The position numbers and the translations under genes are program-made. A stretch of DNA of 64,000 nucleotides, taken from NCBI GenBank assembly GCA_937773605.1, contig CALJVP010000002.1, positions 1-64,000 of the forward strand. The letters run 5' to 3'. This DNA comes from an uncultured SAR86 cluster bacterium. Its GTDB lineage: Bacteria; Pseudomonadota; Gammaproteobacteria; Magnimaribacterales; Magnimaribacteraceae. Each line of letters opens with the position of its first letter. The stretch's first letter is position 1. Positions 48,713-59,407 of this stretch are shown in pieces. The notes beneath the pieces were generated by a model, which had not been told where the DNA came from, searched no databases, and saw nothing but the letters and a program-made list of their open reading frames with translations.

Positions 48713-51514
48713 TTAAGCAAAGAGCCTAACCTCGCCATCTCCTTCTATATTATCAACGCATCTTTCACAAAGGGTTGGGTGATTGGATATTTCGCCAACT
48801 TCCTCTCTGCTATGCCAACAACGTTCACACTTATCATGCTTAGTTTTCTTGACCGCAACCCTAAGTCCTTCCAGTTCAGTTGAGTCGCCCTTTTCTTCAA
48901 AATCATAGACTTGCGCATCAGAAGTGATGAAAACAAACCTCAATTCATCAGAGAATTTATTCAATATGGTTTTGACTTCAGCCGAACAAAATAAATCTAT
49001 ATCAGCTTCCAAGGCCGAACCAATAACTTCTTTATTTCTTGATGCTTCAAGTACTTTATTAACTTCAGCGCGGATTAGAAGAACTTCGTTCCATTCTTCG
49101 TCGGTTATAGTCATTTCTTCTTTTGAATCACTCCATTCATCAAACCATTCCAAAAGGTGCACAGATGGTGAGCCAGGTTTGTGCAACTGCCAAGCTTCTT
49201 CGGCAGTAAAACTTAATACAGGAGAGATCCATCTAAGCAAGGCCTCTAGAATAAAATACAATGCGGTTTGACAAGAGCGTCTGGCTTCAGAGTCTTTCTT
49301 GCTCGTGTAAAGTCTGTCTTTCAAGATATCTAAATAAAACCCGCCTAACTCATTTGCACAAAAATTATGAATCTTCTTAAAAGCCTGATGAAACTGATAT
49401 TTATCAAAATCATTCATCACTTCAATTTGCAAACTTTTTGTTTTTTTAATCATCCACTTGTCGAGTTGAGTCATTCTTTCAATCTCTACAGCGTCTGATT
49501 CATAATCAAAATCATTAATGTTACCTAGGAGGAACCTAATAGTATTTCTGATCCTACGATAAGAATCGGATGATCTCTTAAGAATTTCATCCGATACGAC
49601 CATTTCATTTCTGTAATCGGTTGAAGCTATCCATGATCGTAAAACATCAGCCCCCATGGAGTCCCATACTTTTTGGGGAGAAATAACATTACCGATAGAT
49701 TTAGACATTTTTTTACCATCAGCATCAACAACAAAACCATGAGTTAAAACTGATTTATATGGAGGAACATCATTTAAAGCAATGCTTGTCAGGAGAGAAG
49801 ACTGAAACCAACCTCGGTGTTGATCTGAACCTTCTAAATAAAGATCAGCAGGAAATTGCATCTCAGAGTCATTTAACACACATGCATGAGTAACGCCTGA
49901 ATCAAACCATACGTCCAATGAGTCACTAATTTTATCGTATTGATCGGCTTCATTAACTAAAGATGAACAATCCAAATTATGCCAAGCATCTATGCCTTTT
50001 TCTTCAACGAGGTTCGCCACTTCTTCAATAAGGCGACTTGTTTCTGGGTGTAACTGGCCGGTGTCTTTATGAACCAACAATGGAATAGGAACGCCCCAAG
50101 ATCTCTGCCTGGAAATACACCAATCCGGTCTGTTCTCTAACATACTTGCCATGCGAGATTTTCCCCATTCAGGCTCCCAATTAACATTTTCTATTGATTC
50201 TTTTGCCGTCTTTAGTAAATCATTATTTGTCATCCCAATGAACCATTGAGGTGTGGCTCGGAACATTAGTGGAGACTTGTGCCTCCAACAGTGAGGATAA
50301 CTGTGCTCATATTGTGCATCAGCAAGCAGAGCCCCATTTTCTTTTAGTACTTCTATTATCTTTTCATTGGATTTAAAAACAAACATGCCGGAAACATGCT
50401 CTACTTCTTCCATAAAGGTTCCATTACTTTTAACTGGACTAAGTACCTCTAGGCCGTTCTCAAGTGCAACACCATAATCTTCTAAACCGTGCCCTGGTGC
50501 AGTATGAACAATACCCGTTCCAGCTTCGGTAGTAACGTGATCACCTGTAATAATTAAAGAGCTCCTCTCTAAATAAGGATGCTTAGCATTTAAACCCTTC
50601 AGGTCTTGACCTAAACAAGTGCCTTTGATTTTATGGTTGGAAATGCCAAGACGTTCTAAAGTTTGTTCTATTAGATCTTTAGCTACAACATAGTTGGCTA
50701 TCTTTGAATTCATCTCAAACTCAACTAAACAATATTCAAAGTTTTTGTTAACTGTTAAAGCCAGGTTTCCAGGCAACGTCCAAGGGGTTGTTGTCCAGCT
50801 TGCGACAAAACAATCATCTTTTACATTCGTTCCAAAGGCCTTGTTGATTAGTTCATTTTCAATAGGAAAGGTGAAATCTATAGAATGCGAAATCTTGTCT
50901 TTGTACTCAACTTCAGCTTCGGCTAAAGCCGATGCACAATCAACACACCAATGAACTGGCTTTTCTCCCCGCTCTATAAAACCTTTATTAATTATAGAGC
51001 CCAATGACCTGATGATGTTAGCTTCAAAACTAAAGTCCATGGTAACGTAAGGCTTGTCCCAGTTACCAAAAATACCCAACCTTTTGAAATCCTTTTTTTG
51101 TATATCAATCTGACTATTTGCATATTTCCTGCAGGCATCCCTAAACTCTTCTGCCGTTACCTTTTGACCAACTTTTCCTATTTTCTTTTCTACATTTAAT
51201 TCGATGGGTAAGCCGTGACAATCCCAACCCGGTGTGTAAGGAACATCTTTTCCATTTAAGATTTGAGATTTAATAACAATATCTTTCAATACTTTATTAA
51301 CGGAATGTCCTATATGTATCTCACCATTTGCGTAAGGAGGCCCGTCGTGCAAAATAAATTTTTCACGTCCTTTTCTGGAATCACGGATTTGCTTATTTAA
51401 ATCTATGCTTTCCCAATAATCCAACATTTTAGGTTCACGGTTGGGTAGGTTGGCCTTCATAGCCAACTCTGTTTTAGGAAGGTTTAAAGTGTCTTTATAG
51501 TCAGTCATAATCAA
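48713..51514 (-). CDS. ileS: Isoleucyl-tRNA synthetase
   Basis: HDGPPYANGEIHIGH, TPGWDCHGLPIE, KMSKSIGN, C-terminal zinc motif CERCWHSREEVG...LCERCVDNI. Confidence 0.98.
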   Translation of the reverse strand: MIMTDYKDTLNLPKTELAMKANLPNREPKMLDYWESIDLNKQIRDSRKGREKFILHDGPPYANGEIHIGHSVNKVLKDIVIKSQILNGKDVPYTPGWDCHGLPIELNVEKKIGKVGQKVTAEEFRDACRKYANSQIDIQKKDFKRLGIFGNWDKPYVTMDFSFEANIIRSLGSIINKGFIERGEKPVHWCVDCASALAEAEVEYKDKISHSIDFTFPIENELINKAFGTNVKDDCFVASWTTTPWTLPGNLALTVNKNFEYCLVEFEMNSKIANYVVAKDLIEQTLERLGISNHKIKGTCLGQDLKGLNAKHPYLERSSLIITGDHVTTEAGTGIVHTAPGHGLEDYGVALENGLEVLSPVKSNGTFMEEVEHVSGMFVFKSNEKIIEVLKENGALLADAQYEHSYPHCWRHKSPLMFRATPQWFIGMTNNDLLKTAKESIENVNWEPEWGKSRMASMLENRPDWCISRQRSWGVPIPLLVHKDTGQLHPETSRLIEEVANLVEEKGIDAWHNLDCSSLVNEADQYDKISDSLDVWFDSGVTHACVLNDSEMQFPADLYLEGSDQHRGWFQSSLLTSIALNDVPPYKSVLTHGFVVDADGKKMSKSIGNVISPQKVWDSMGADVLRSWIASTDYRNEMVVSDEILKRSSDSYRRIRNTIRFLLGNINDFDYESDAVEIERMTQLDKWMIKKTKSLQIEVMNDFDKYQFHQAFKKIHNFCANELGGFYLDILKDRLYTSKKDSEARRSCQTALYFILEALLRWISPVLSFTAEEAWQLHKPGSPSVHLLEWFDEWSDSKEEMTITDEEWNEVLLIRAEVNKVLEASRNKEVIGSALEADIDLFCSAEVKTILNKFSDELRFVFITSDAQVYDFEEKGDSTELEGLRVAVKKTKHDKCERCWHSREEVGEISNHPTLCERCVDNIEGDGEVRLFA

Positions 51515-51525
51515 TTTTGGGCACT

Positions 51526-52473
51526 TTAACTGAAATAAGCTTTTGCTGTTGAAATATCTTTAAAAATTTGTTCTTTTAAGGCATCCAAACCGTCAAATTT
51601 TCTTTCATCCCTTACTTTCTCACAGAATTCAACAGTCAGTCTTTTGGAATAGATATTCTCTGAGAATTCTAAAAGGTGCACCTCCAATACTGGATGTTCG
51701 CCGCCCACTGTTGGCCTGGTTCCCATATTAGCAATACCTCCATACTCCTTACCCTCCAAAATCACTTTAACAATATAAACTCCTGCCAAAGGTAATTTAT
51801 TCTTTGGTAGCCATAAATTAGCTGTAGGGACCCCAAGCAGGGTGCCTAGCTGCTGCCCATAAACAACCTTACCGGTGTAAGTGTAGGGTCTTCCTAATAG
51901 CCTCTTGGCCTCTTCAAAATTATTTTTTGAGAGCGCCTCTCTGATCCTTGTACTGCTAACCCTGGTTCCGTCTATCAAAAATGTTTCTGTACTTTCAACA
52001 GCTATGTTATTTCTTTTGCCCCATTCTTTTAGGAGTTCAAAGTCCCCTTCTCTGTTTGCACCGAACCTAAAGTCATCCCCTATTACTAATTTTTTTATTC
52101 CTAATTGAAGAAGTATTTGATTCATGAAGCCTTCGGGTGTCATGGACTTCAGTTGAGAATTAAATTTTAGAAAGAAACCGTAATCCACTTCAAGGTCCTT
52201 TAATTTTAAAACTTTCTCAGACCAAGGAAAAAGTCTGGGTGGCTTTGAAGATTCTTTCCCAAGAACTTCAGCAAAAAACTCTTTAGCGTGGGGCTCTGTA
52301 AAAATAACCATCTTCGACCAATTATTTTTAAAGGCTTCTTCTTTCATCCTTTTGATAATCTCTTGATGACCCAAATGCAAACCGTCAAAATTTCCAATGG
52401 TTGCTATCGATGCTGCCTTTGGGTGTCGAGATCTGAAAAGATCTATGTTTTGTCTTCCTCTAATTAAGTACAT
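51526..52473 (-). CDS. ribF: Bifunctional riboflavin kinase / FAD synthetase
   Basis: ASIATIGNFDGLHLGHQEIIKRM, VSSTRIREAL, GRPYTYTGKVVYGQQLG, GVPTANLWLP; start trimmed to the ATG at 52473. Confidence 0.95.
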   Translation of the reverse strand: MYLIRGRQNIDLFRSRHPKAASIATIGNFDGLHLGHQEIIKRMKEEAFKNNWSKMVIFTEPHAKEFFAEVLGKESSKPPRLFPWSEKVLKLKDLEVDYGFFLKFNSQLKSMTPEGFMNQILLQLGIKKLVIGDDFRFGANREGDFELLKEWGKRNNIAVESTETFLIDGTRVSSTRIREALSKNNFEEAKRLLGRPYTYTGKVVYGQQLGTLLGVPTANLWLPKNKLPLAGVYIVKVILEGKEYGGIANMGTRPTVGGEHPVLEVHLLEFSENIYSKRLTVEFCEKVRDERKFDGLDALKEQIFKDISTAKAYFS

Positions 52474-52475
52474 AA

Positions 52476-54050
52476 TTAATTTGTTAAATCCTTTAAGCGT
52501 ATACCTGAAGCCCAAAGAGTCATGAAATATGCTGCAATGCTTGCAGCTAAGATAGCTAATAATCTTATGAAACGCTCTACTTCATAAGAATTTCTCCACA
52601 CTTCAATATCTACATTAATAAGACCAACTGTGAGGTATAGGATCAAAGAAGCGCAAATTAATCTAACAGAGAATAAGAACCATCCCTTTTCAAAACTGTA
52701 TATTTTTTCTTTTCTTAAAAGATAAAGCAAAGCAATGATAGTGAAGAAGGCAGATATAGAACTAGCTAAAGCCAAACCAACGTGGTTATAACCCAGATGA
52801 AACCCTAACAACCAAGCCAGAAAACCATTTAAAACCATCGAGAACAATGCCACATAAACCGGTTTCTTTGGCTGCTGTCTTGCAAAAAACCCTGGAGTTA
52901 ATACTTTGATTAGCATGAAAGCAAGCAACCCCATGGAAAGAGCAATCAGACTTAAAGAGGCATTTTTTGAGTCTATAGCAGTGAATTCTCCTCTTTCAAA
53001 GAGTGTAATGATTATTGGCTCTGCAAGCATAATCAGTCCAATGACGGCCGGCATACCGACTAAGAGTATTAATCTTATAGACCAATCCAAAGTCTTGGAA
53101 AATGCATCCCTACTGCCGGTGCTGTGCAAAGCAGATAGCTTTGGGAGAATAACCGTTCCTATGGCGATAGCAAATATTCCTAAAGGGAGTTGCATTAGTC
53201 GATCCGATACGTACAGCCAGCTTGGACTGCCGGTAGGAAGAAGAGATGCAAGTACAGTGTCAACCAACATGTTGAGCTGACTGACTCCTCCTGCGATTAT
53301 TCCAGGAACCATTAAATACATCACCCTTTTAACCCCGGGGTGCTTAAGATTTAGTCGGAATCTGGGCAAGAGACCTAATTTTATCAATGGCCAGATTTGT
53401 ATGACTACTTGAATGCATCCTGCAGCAAAAACTCCCCAAGCTATTGCATAAATAGGTACTTCTTGTGTCGGGGCAATCCATATTGCTACCACCACTAAAG
53501 TAAGGTTGTAAAATAATGGGGTTAAGGCAGGCAGAGAGAATCGTTCATAAGTGTTCATTATCGATCCAGATAATGCGACTAATGAGACGAAGAATAAGTA
53601 AGGAAAGGTAATTTGCAGTATATCTATTGCCAGAGTTTTCTTTAATGGCTCCAAATAGAAACCAGGAGCAAAAACCATAACAAAGATTGGTGCTGCCAAA
53701 AAAGCTATGGTTGTAACAATTAATAAAACCACGCTCAAAGAAGCAAAGGTGTGATTAATTAAGTCCTTAACTTCTGATTCTGATTTTTGTTGTTTGTATT
53801 CAGAGAGAATAGGCACGAAAGCTTGATTAAAGGCGCCCTCTGCAAAGAGTCTTCTGAAGACACTCGGTATCTTCATTACAACTACAAAAGCATCTAATGC
53901 AACTCCCGCTCCTAAAAGGCCTGTAAGAACAATATCTCTTACCAGGCCTAAAAGTCTAGAAAGAAAGGTCCAGAAACTAACAAGACTACTGCTTATTAGT
54001 AGCTTAATTGATTTTTTTGGGGGAACGATTTTATTACTGCTTGAGTTCAG
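52476..54050 (-). CDS. murJ: Lipid II flippase MurJ (probable non-ATG start)
   Basis: ORF-track start (53876) falls inside the conserved N-terminus. Upstream in frame: [73 protein letters not shown]. No ATG/GTG/TTG before 53876; CTG at 54050. Confidence 0.88.
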   Translation of the reverse strand: MNSSSNKIVPPKKSIKLLISSSLVSFWTFLSRLLGLVRDIVLTGLLGAGVALDAFVVVMKIPSVFRRLFAEGAFNQAFVPILSEYKQQKSESEVKDLINHTFASLSVVLLIVTTIAFLAAPIFVMVFAPGFYLEPLKKTLAIDILQITFPYLFFVSLVALSGSIMNTYERFSLPALTPLFYNLTLVVVAIWIAPTQEVPIYAIAWGVFAAGCIQVVIQIWPLIKLGLLPRFRLNLKHPGVKRVMYLMVPGIIAGGVSQLNMLVDTVLASLLPTGSPSWLYVSDRLMQLPLGIFAIAIGTVILPKLSALHSTGSRDAFSKTLDWSIRLILLVGMPAVIGLIMLAEPIIITLFERGEFTAIDSKNASLSLIALSMGLLAFMLIKVLTPGFFARQQPKKPVYVALFSMVLNGFLAWLLGFHLGYNHVGLALASSISAFFTIIALLYLLRKEKIYSFEKGWFLFSVRLICASLILYLTVGLINVDIEVWRNSYEVERFIRLLAILAASIAAYFMTLWASGIRLKDLTN

Positions 54051-54454
54051 CCTTCATCCTCTTCGTTATCATCAGAAGGTTTTAAATCTAAAGATACTGA
54101 ATTTATACAGTACCTCAAACCTGTGGGCTGAGGTCCATCTGGAAATACATGACCTAAATGAGCTTCGCATTCTCTGCAGTGAACTTCCGTTCGCATCATT
54201 CCTGCAGAAACATCTTCCTCTGTATCAACACTGGATGCTGAGGACGGCTCCCAGAAACTTGGCCAGCCTGATCCGGAATCGTACTTAGTTTCAGAGCTAA
54301 AGAGCTCGATATCACAAACTACACAATGATAAGTTCCTGGCGTTTTTACTCCATCATATTTGCCGCTAAAGGCAGGCTCAGTCCCTTGATTCTGAGTTAC
54401 GTAGTATTCTTCAGGCGTTAGTTTAGTTTTTAAATCTTCTTTTTTATCATTCAT
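54047..54454 (-). CDS. msrB: Peptide-methionine (R)-S-oxide reductase MsrB
   Basis: [56 protein letters not shown]...[33 protein letters not shown]. Confidence 0.97.
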   Translation of the reverse strand: MNDKKEDLKTKLTPEEYYVTQNQGTEPAFSGKYDGVKTPGTYHCVVCDIELFSSETKYDSGSGWPSFWEPSSASSVDTEEDVSAGMMRTEVHCRECEAHLGHVFPDGPQPTGLRYCINSVSLDLKPSDDNEEDEG

Positions 54455-54457
54455 TTT

Positions 54458-55384
54458 TTATGCACTCACTGCTTTTAATAATACTTTTTTATACGAAGTC
54501 TCTAAACACATCTTATCTTCATAGCCGTTTTCTATCATCATGGAATGTGCTTTAGGAAGATTGTACCAAGGGCATCGAGTAAATAGGTGGTGCTCTAAAT
54601 GATAATTTACATTATGAGGAACCATTAAAAATCTTGTCAAAACTGTTGATTTAGTCGTCCTAGTATTGTCAAAGTCATTATTTCCAGGGGTAACGGCGTG
54701 TTCAGATATGTTTCTAATTCTTATTATTAAACTGTAATAAGTAAATGAAGGAAGCCACCATAACAATAAAAACAATGACCAGTGCATCGTTGTAGAGATA
54801 AGAACAAAAATAATTAAATTAGAAATTAAAAAGCCATGAAGCTTATTAGAAGTTTTTGATATTTTATTAAATACATTGTCCCCTTTTGTTCTAAAAATAG
54901 AGCTTAAAGATCCCCAATAACGCTTTACTCCTGTGATACCTGTCAAATCTCTAAAAACTTTTCTGATAAAACTTCTTTTAGTAATAGGAAACGGGGAGCT
55001 CAAAACTAGATCGGGGTCATCGTCAGTCTCTGTATGCCTATGATGCTTAAGATGATATGGCCTATAAACTCTATTATCTTGGAAAATAGGATAAGCACAA
55101 AACCACTGACCAGCCCAATCATTCACTTTATTATTTGCAAATAGAAGATTGTGAGCGGCATCATGTGCTAAAACAGCTAAAGCAAATTGTCTGCTTCCTA
55201 TGATCACTAAAGCCACTAAAAAAGTTATAACATTTGGGTAAAAGAAAAAGAGGGCCATAGCTGCAGACATTTGCAGCCAGTTAGAGCTTATGGACAAGAC
55301 ATTCCTCCAATCCTGCTTCTCTTTTATTTCCTCGTATTGCTCTTTAGAAATAACCTCTAAAGGCTTAACGCTACTTGTTGCCAT
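54458..55384 (-). CDS. Fatty acid desaturase family protein
   Basis: Histidine boxes HDAAHN, HLKHHRHTETDDDPD, NVNYHLEHHLF. Confidence 0.9.
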   Translation of the reverse strand: MATSSVKPLEVISKEQYEEIKEKQDWRNVLSISSNWLQMSAAMALFFFYPNVITFLVALVIIGSRQFALAVLAHDAAHNLLFANNKVNDWAGQWFCAYPIFQDNRVYRPYHLKHHRHTETDDDPDLVLSSPFPITKRSFIRKVFRDLTGITGVKRYWGSLSSIFRTKGDNVFNKISKTSNKLHGFLISNLIIFVLISTTMHWSLFLLLWWLPSFTYYSLIIRIRNISEHAVTPGNNDFDNTRTTKSTVLTRFLMVPHNVNYHLEHHLFTRCPWYNLPKAHSMMIENGYEDKMCLETSYKKVLLKAVSA

Positions 55385-55420
55385 ATATTGATTATAGCTA
55401 AGCTTTCAACAGATGAAAAT

Positions 55421-56776
55421 TTAATCAACAAAAGGGATACTTATACTGTCTTTAATTCTTGCCTGTTTAAAGACTGGAAGAGGTTCTTCTGATCTAATCT
55501 GCTCCAACCATATAACTCCATCATAAGGTTTACTATTTCCTCTGGTACCAACAAAGTCTGTATCGCCATCCTCATCTATATCAAGAGGTATCCATTTATC
55601 ATACATGCCTCTTTTTCTTCTTAGGACATTGTTTTTTTTCCAGCCTAATTTAGTGTTTTCAAACCAAGCCACACTACCGAGAGCCTGATTTTCTGAAGAT
55701 TCATCATCTTTATCTCTACTGCCACGACTGTAAGATCCTACAAAAGCATCAAAATCACCGTCAGAATCAATATCAGCCAAAGAAACACTAACTAATTGAT
55801 CAGGTTTTATACTTCCTATGACATCCATATCCCATGACATACTGGGATCTTTGGGTTGATAAAGGACTATTAGGTAATATGGCCACACTGTACTTACAAT
55901 ATCTAATCGACCATCTTGATTAAGGTCTTGATAATCCATATTAAACCCCGTTAACCATGATCCAGAAGGAAGATTCTGAGATAAATTTATTTCACGTTCT
56001 TTAAAATTTAATTCACCTAAGTTTTCCATCCAAAGAATTCTTGCTTCTCCTCGTGAACCAATTACAACATCCATATCTCCATCTTTATCTAAATCAACAG
56101 GCTGAGAATTAATGGGTATTTTTACTTTAGTAAGAACCACCTCTTCCCACTCGTTTCCATTTATAGGATTCTGAGGTAATTTATAAAAAGAAACATTATT
56201 TAAAGGTGAGTCGGATCCAGAAGCATTTTCTCCTCCCTTGTTGGCAGTAACTACTTCAACCCTTCCGTCACCATCCAGATCCGAAAAGAAAACTCTAATA
56301 AAAGAGCCTCTATTCAATGTAGATTTAGGAACCGTCCTTTCCCATCTCACTGAACGGTGATTTTTACCAGGATTTTGAAAATAAATTAAATGCGCTAACT
56401 CACAAGCCACTACTATATCTAACCAACCATCTCCATCAGCATCAGCTACGTCAACATCTTCAGCAGAAGGCGCTTCTGAACCTGAAGCTAAAGTTGTGGA
56501 AGTCCACTCTAAAGGATCCTGACTTCCCCAAGCTATCCTTACATAACCTTCAGGAACCCCGTATTCAGTATCCAATTCATGAACAGAAACAATGTCCAGA
56601 TGCCCATCCTTATCTAAGTCTGCCATGACCAAACCATCGCTTCCGGCTAAATCAGGAGGTCCTACAGAAGAGTCATCTATAATATGCTCTTTCCAAGATA
56701 TATTAGTTTGAGCACTGGAATAACTTATGAATAATCCAGTCAGGGTAAATAATATTATTTTTGAATATATTGCCAT
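55421..56776 (-). CDS. Exported FG-GAP/VCBS repeat protein
   Basis: Signal peptide; repeats such as DLDKDGHLDIVSV, DADGDGWLDIVVA, DLDGDGRVEVVTA, DLDKDGDMDVVIG, DLNQDGRLDIVST, DIDSDGDFDAFVG, DIDEDGDTDFVGT. Confidence 0.9.
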   Translation of the reverse strand: MAIYSKIILFTLTGLFISYSSAQTNISWKEHIIDDSSVGPPDLAGSDGLVMADLDKDGHLDIVSVHELDTEYGVPEGYVRIAWGSQDPLEWTSTTLASGSEAPSAEDVDVADADGDGWLDIVVACELAHLIYFQNPGKNHRSVRWERTVPKSTLNRGSFIRVFFSDLDGDGRVEVVTANKGGENASGSDSPLNNVSFYKLPQNPINGNEWEEVVLTKVKIPINSQPVDLDKDGDMDVVIGSRGEARILWMENLGELNFKEREINLSQNLPSGSWLTGFNMDYQDLNQDGRLDIVSTVWPYYLIVLYQPKDPSMSWDMDVIGSIKPDQLVSVSLADIDSDGDFDAFVGSYSRGSRDKDDESSENQALGSVAWFENTKLGWKKNNVLRRKRGMYDKWIPLDIDEDGDTDFVGTRGNSKPYDGVIWLEQIRSEEPLPVFKQARIKDSISIPFVD

Positions 56777-57768
56777 AAGTTATTTGTAAAATTTGGATCA
56801 TTAGGGAAAGAACCCAGCCTAACTACTATCATCTCTTCACTTGGAACGATAGCTAGAACCCTGCCTCCCAAGCCCAAAGCGAGTATAGTTTCTTCAGGAA
56901 CTTCTGAGAATAAATTACCTGATGAAATATTTTTTTCCCACGTCATATGGGTTTTAGAATTATTGAGCCACCATAGATATCCATAGGCCTCATTCATATT
57001 TTGTGATTTTGAAAAAGTGTCATCAAAAAAATCTATATCCCAGATTAAATGATTGGTTCCAACTTCTCCGCCATTTAGAATAAATTCACCAAACTTTAAT
57101 AAGTCTTTTGCTGTAGTGATCAAACCATATTTCGCAGAATCTTTAGAAAATCCACCAAAACCTTTTTTCCTTTCCTTCCAAAAGGTCTCTTTCATTTCTA
57201 ATTCATCAAAAAGCCACTGAGATGAAAGTTCATTAATTTGAAGGCCAGAGGTTTTTTCTAGAACATAAATTAACTGGCTGTATGCCCTGCTGTTGTAGAG
57301 CCATTTTGATCCGGGTTGAGCATCGTATTTAAAATCAATATCAAGACCAGAAGTCATTGTGAGTAAATTCCTTATCGTAATCAGATTCTCTTTTTCTTGT
57401 GTTAGCAAAGTCCATTTTCCAATATAAGATGTAACCGATTTATTAATATCTAATAATCCTTTTTGTTGAGCTATTCCTATTAAGATCGAAACAAAACTTT
57501 TTTGAATTGAAGCTACATCCTCTTGACTTCTGTTTTCAATAAACCCGTGTCTGAGTAAATTAAAAAACATTAAACTTTGTGGCTTCAATTTCTTTTGAAC
57601 TTCAAATTCTTCTTCAAGTAAAATTTCTCCTTTCTCTGATACCAAGAAGCTCGATGTATTATTTTGAATAAGATATTCAAACAACCTTGATTCTCCTGCA
57701 TTATTGGAAAATACAGAAGAAGAACTAATAAATAGGAATGTTAATAAAAAGATTTTTCTAATGCTCAT
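56755..57768 (-). CDS. Exported serine hydrolase, beta-lactamase-like
   Basis: Signal peptide; SIQKSFVSILIGIAQQKGLLDINKSVTSYI (SxxK), LLTMTSGLD, YNSRAYSQLIYVLEKTSGL. Confidence 0.85.
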   Translation of the reverse strand: MSIRKIFLLTFLFISSSSVFSNNAGESRLFEYLIQNNTSSFLVSEKGEILLEEEFEVQKKLKPQSLMFFNLLRHGFIENRSQEDVASIQKSFVSILIGIAQQKGLLDINKSVTSYIGKWTLLTQEKENLITIRNLLTMTSGLDIDFKYDAQPGSKWLYNSRAYSQLIYVLEKTSGLQINELSSQWLFDELEMKETFWKERKKGFGGFSKDSAKYGLITTAKDLLKFGEFILNGGEVGTNHLIWDIDFFDDTFSKSQNMNEAYGYLWWLNNSKTHMTWEKNISSGNLFSEVPEETILALGLGGRVLAIVPSEEMIVVRLGSFPNDPNFTNNLWQYIQK

Positions 57769-57800
57769 TATGTAAAGAATGTTATCAGAACAATATAGAT

Positions 57801-57830
57801 AAAAAAAACGGCCACTAAGTGACCGTTTTT
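57801..57830 (-). terminator. Intrinsic terminator downstream of the three-paralog operon
   Basis: acggccac-taa-gtgaccgt stem (one G-U on the minus-strand RNA) with A/T tracts. Confidence 0.72.
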
Positions 57831-57843
57831 CATATTAAATACA

Positions 57844-58605
57844 TTAATTGATAATCGCTTTAATATTATTCACAGAATAAACCCTTGGTGGCTGACAATC
57901 AGCTATAGTTTCAGGATAAGAACCATCTACTAAGCTCTGCAACCTAGCATCTCTATAGTTTCCATATTCCGTCATTGAGTTGAAACCCATATTTACATAA
58001 AAATCATTCGTTTCTTCAAGGGAAGACCCTCCAGCACCCCACCATCTCCAAACTCCACCGGTATGACCTAAGCCATCTAAGAATTCATTCCAAGTTTCAT
58101 CATTCTCTCTTATATCGGAAAGGCTTTTCCCAGATTTAAAAGAACAGCTGTGAAATGCCCAATAATTGTCATCACCTTCTTCAAAATCAGCTTTACTTTC
58201 TCTTACCTCGAAGATATCCCATTGGCTCCAAGAAGCACAGTTCACAATATTCTGCCATTTAGTAAATACTTTAGAAGCGTTTGCTGAAAACCAATCAGTC
58301 ACTTCTCCCATTGCATTGTTATCTGGAGTGAATCCAACCCAAAATAAGTCATACCCTCCATCTGTTGAGGCATATAACTGAGGGGTAACTATATTTCCCT
58401 CGTAAGGTGCCGGATAAGATTGAGCCATTTTATACCAATCTTTTCTTACCATATTAAGGGCGTCGTCTAAATCTTTACCTTCGTTGAAATTGCATTGCAA
58501 TACTTCCCCAGTATAAGTTTTGTATGCTTCTTCATCATGACCATCTGCAAAACTAAGATTTGAAATGGCAACAATGATTGCTATATAAATTATTTTAAGT
58601 TTCAT
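57844..58605 (-). CDS. Exported protein of unknown function, paralog A
   Basis: Signal peptide MKLKIIYIAIIVAISNLSFADG; CNFNEGKDLDD..., CSFKSGKSLSD..., ...DCQPPRVYSVNNIKAI; related to the next two genes. Confidence 0.75.
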   Translation of the reverse strand: MKLKIIYIAIIVAISNLSFADGHDEEAYKTYTGEVLQCNFNEGKDLDDALNMVRKDWYKMAQSYPAPYEGNIVTPQLYASTDGGYDLFWVGFTPDNNAMGEVTDWFSANASKVFTKWQNIVNCASWSQWDIFEVRESKADFEEGDDNYWAFHSCSFKSGKSLSDIRENDETWNEFLDGLGHTGGVWRWWGAGGSSLEETNDFYVNMGFNSMTEYGNYRDARLQSLVDGSYPETIADCQPPRVYSVNNIKAIIN

Positions 58606-58625
58606 TTTATTCTCCTTCATAAAAA

Positions 58626-59387
58626 TTATTGTGCTTGAATTGCTCTTACTGCATCAGCTATGAAAACTTCTCTGTTTTTGCAAGTCATTAAATCTCCATA
58701 AATTTCTTGAGAAACCTGATTTCCTCCACCATTAACAGCCTGGTCAGCTCCTTTGCCCCAAGCCACCATGCTTTCTGCTGATTGAACCCATAACAAGTCA
58801 GCATCAAATCTAGAAGGCACTCCTGAACCAGGGTACCACCTACTTATTCCTCCAGTAGAGTCCCCTGTATCCATAAAGGCATTGAGTTTCTTGTCTGCAG
58901 CAAGTAATTTTTCTGGAGTCGCTCCCTCACTTAAAGTACACCATTGCATTGTTACAACTGCATCTCCTAGCTCAGCGGAAGGTCTTACAATCTCTAATCC
59001 CCAATTAGAATGGTCATAGCAGGTAGTGATTTTATCGAATTCTGCTTGTAACTTTTGCCCTTTAGAAGAGGCCATAGTTTCTGCTCCCTTCATAAGATCT
59101 TCCCATGTTGGGGCTACACCTATCCAATAGGCATCTGCCTTCTGATCTTCACTATAAAAATAAGGAGTGAAAACCCAAGCGTTATAAGCTACTCCTGTTT
59201 CATCTACATAATCATTCCATTTTTCAGTGGCTTTCATAAAATCACCCAAGTCTTTTCCTGAATTGTAGTTACATGCAAAGCCTTCTAAAGGTAAATATGT
59301 AGGCGCTTCTATGTGGCCATCAGCAATAGCAGTAAAAGAAAGCCAAGTTGTAATAGAAATTACTATTATTTTATTTATTTTTTTCAT
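58626..59387 (-). CDS. Exported protein of unknown function, paralog B
   Basis: Signal peptide MKKINKIIVISITTWLSFTAIADGH; CNYNSGKDLGDFMKATEKWNDYVD, CTLSEGATPEKLLAADKKLNAFMD, MTCKNREVFIADAVRAIQ. Confidence 0.75.
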   Translation of the reverse strand: MKKINKIIVISITTWLSFTAIADGHIEAPTYLPLEGFACNYNSGKDLGDFMKATEKWNDYVDETGVAYNAWVFTPYFYSEDQKADAYWIGVAPTWEDLMKGAETMASSKGQKLQAEFDKITTCYDHSNWGLEIVRPSAELGDAVVTMQWCTLSEGATPEKLLAADKKLNAFMDTGDSTGGISRWYPGSGVPSRFDADLLWVQSAESMVAWGKGADQAVNGGGNQVSQEIYGDLMTCKNREVFIADAVRAIQAQ

Positions 59388-59407
59388 TATATTTCCTGAA
59401 TTAAAAA

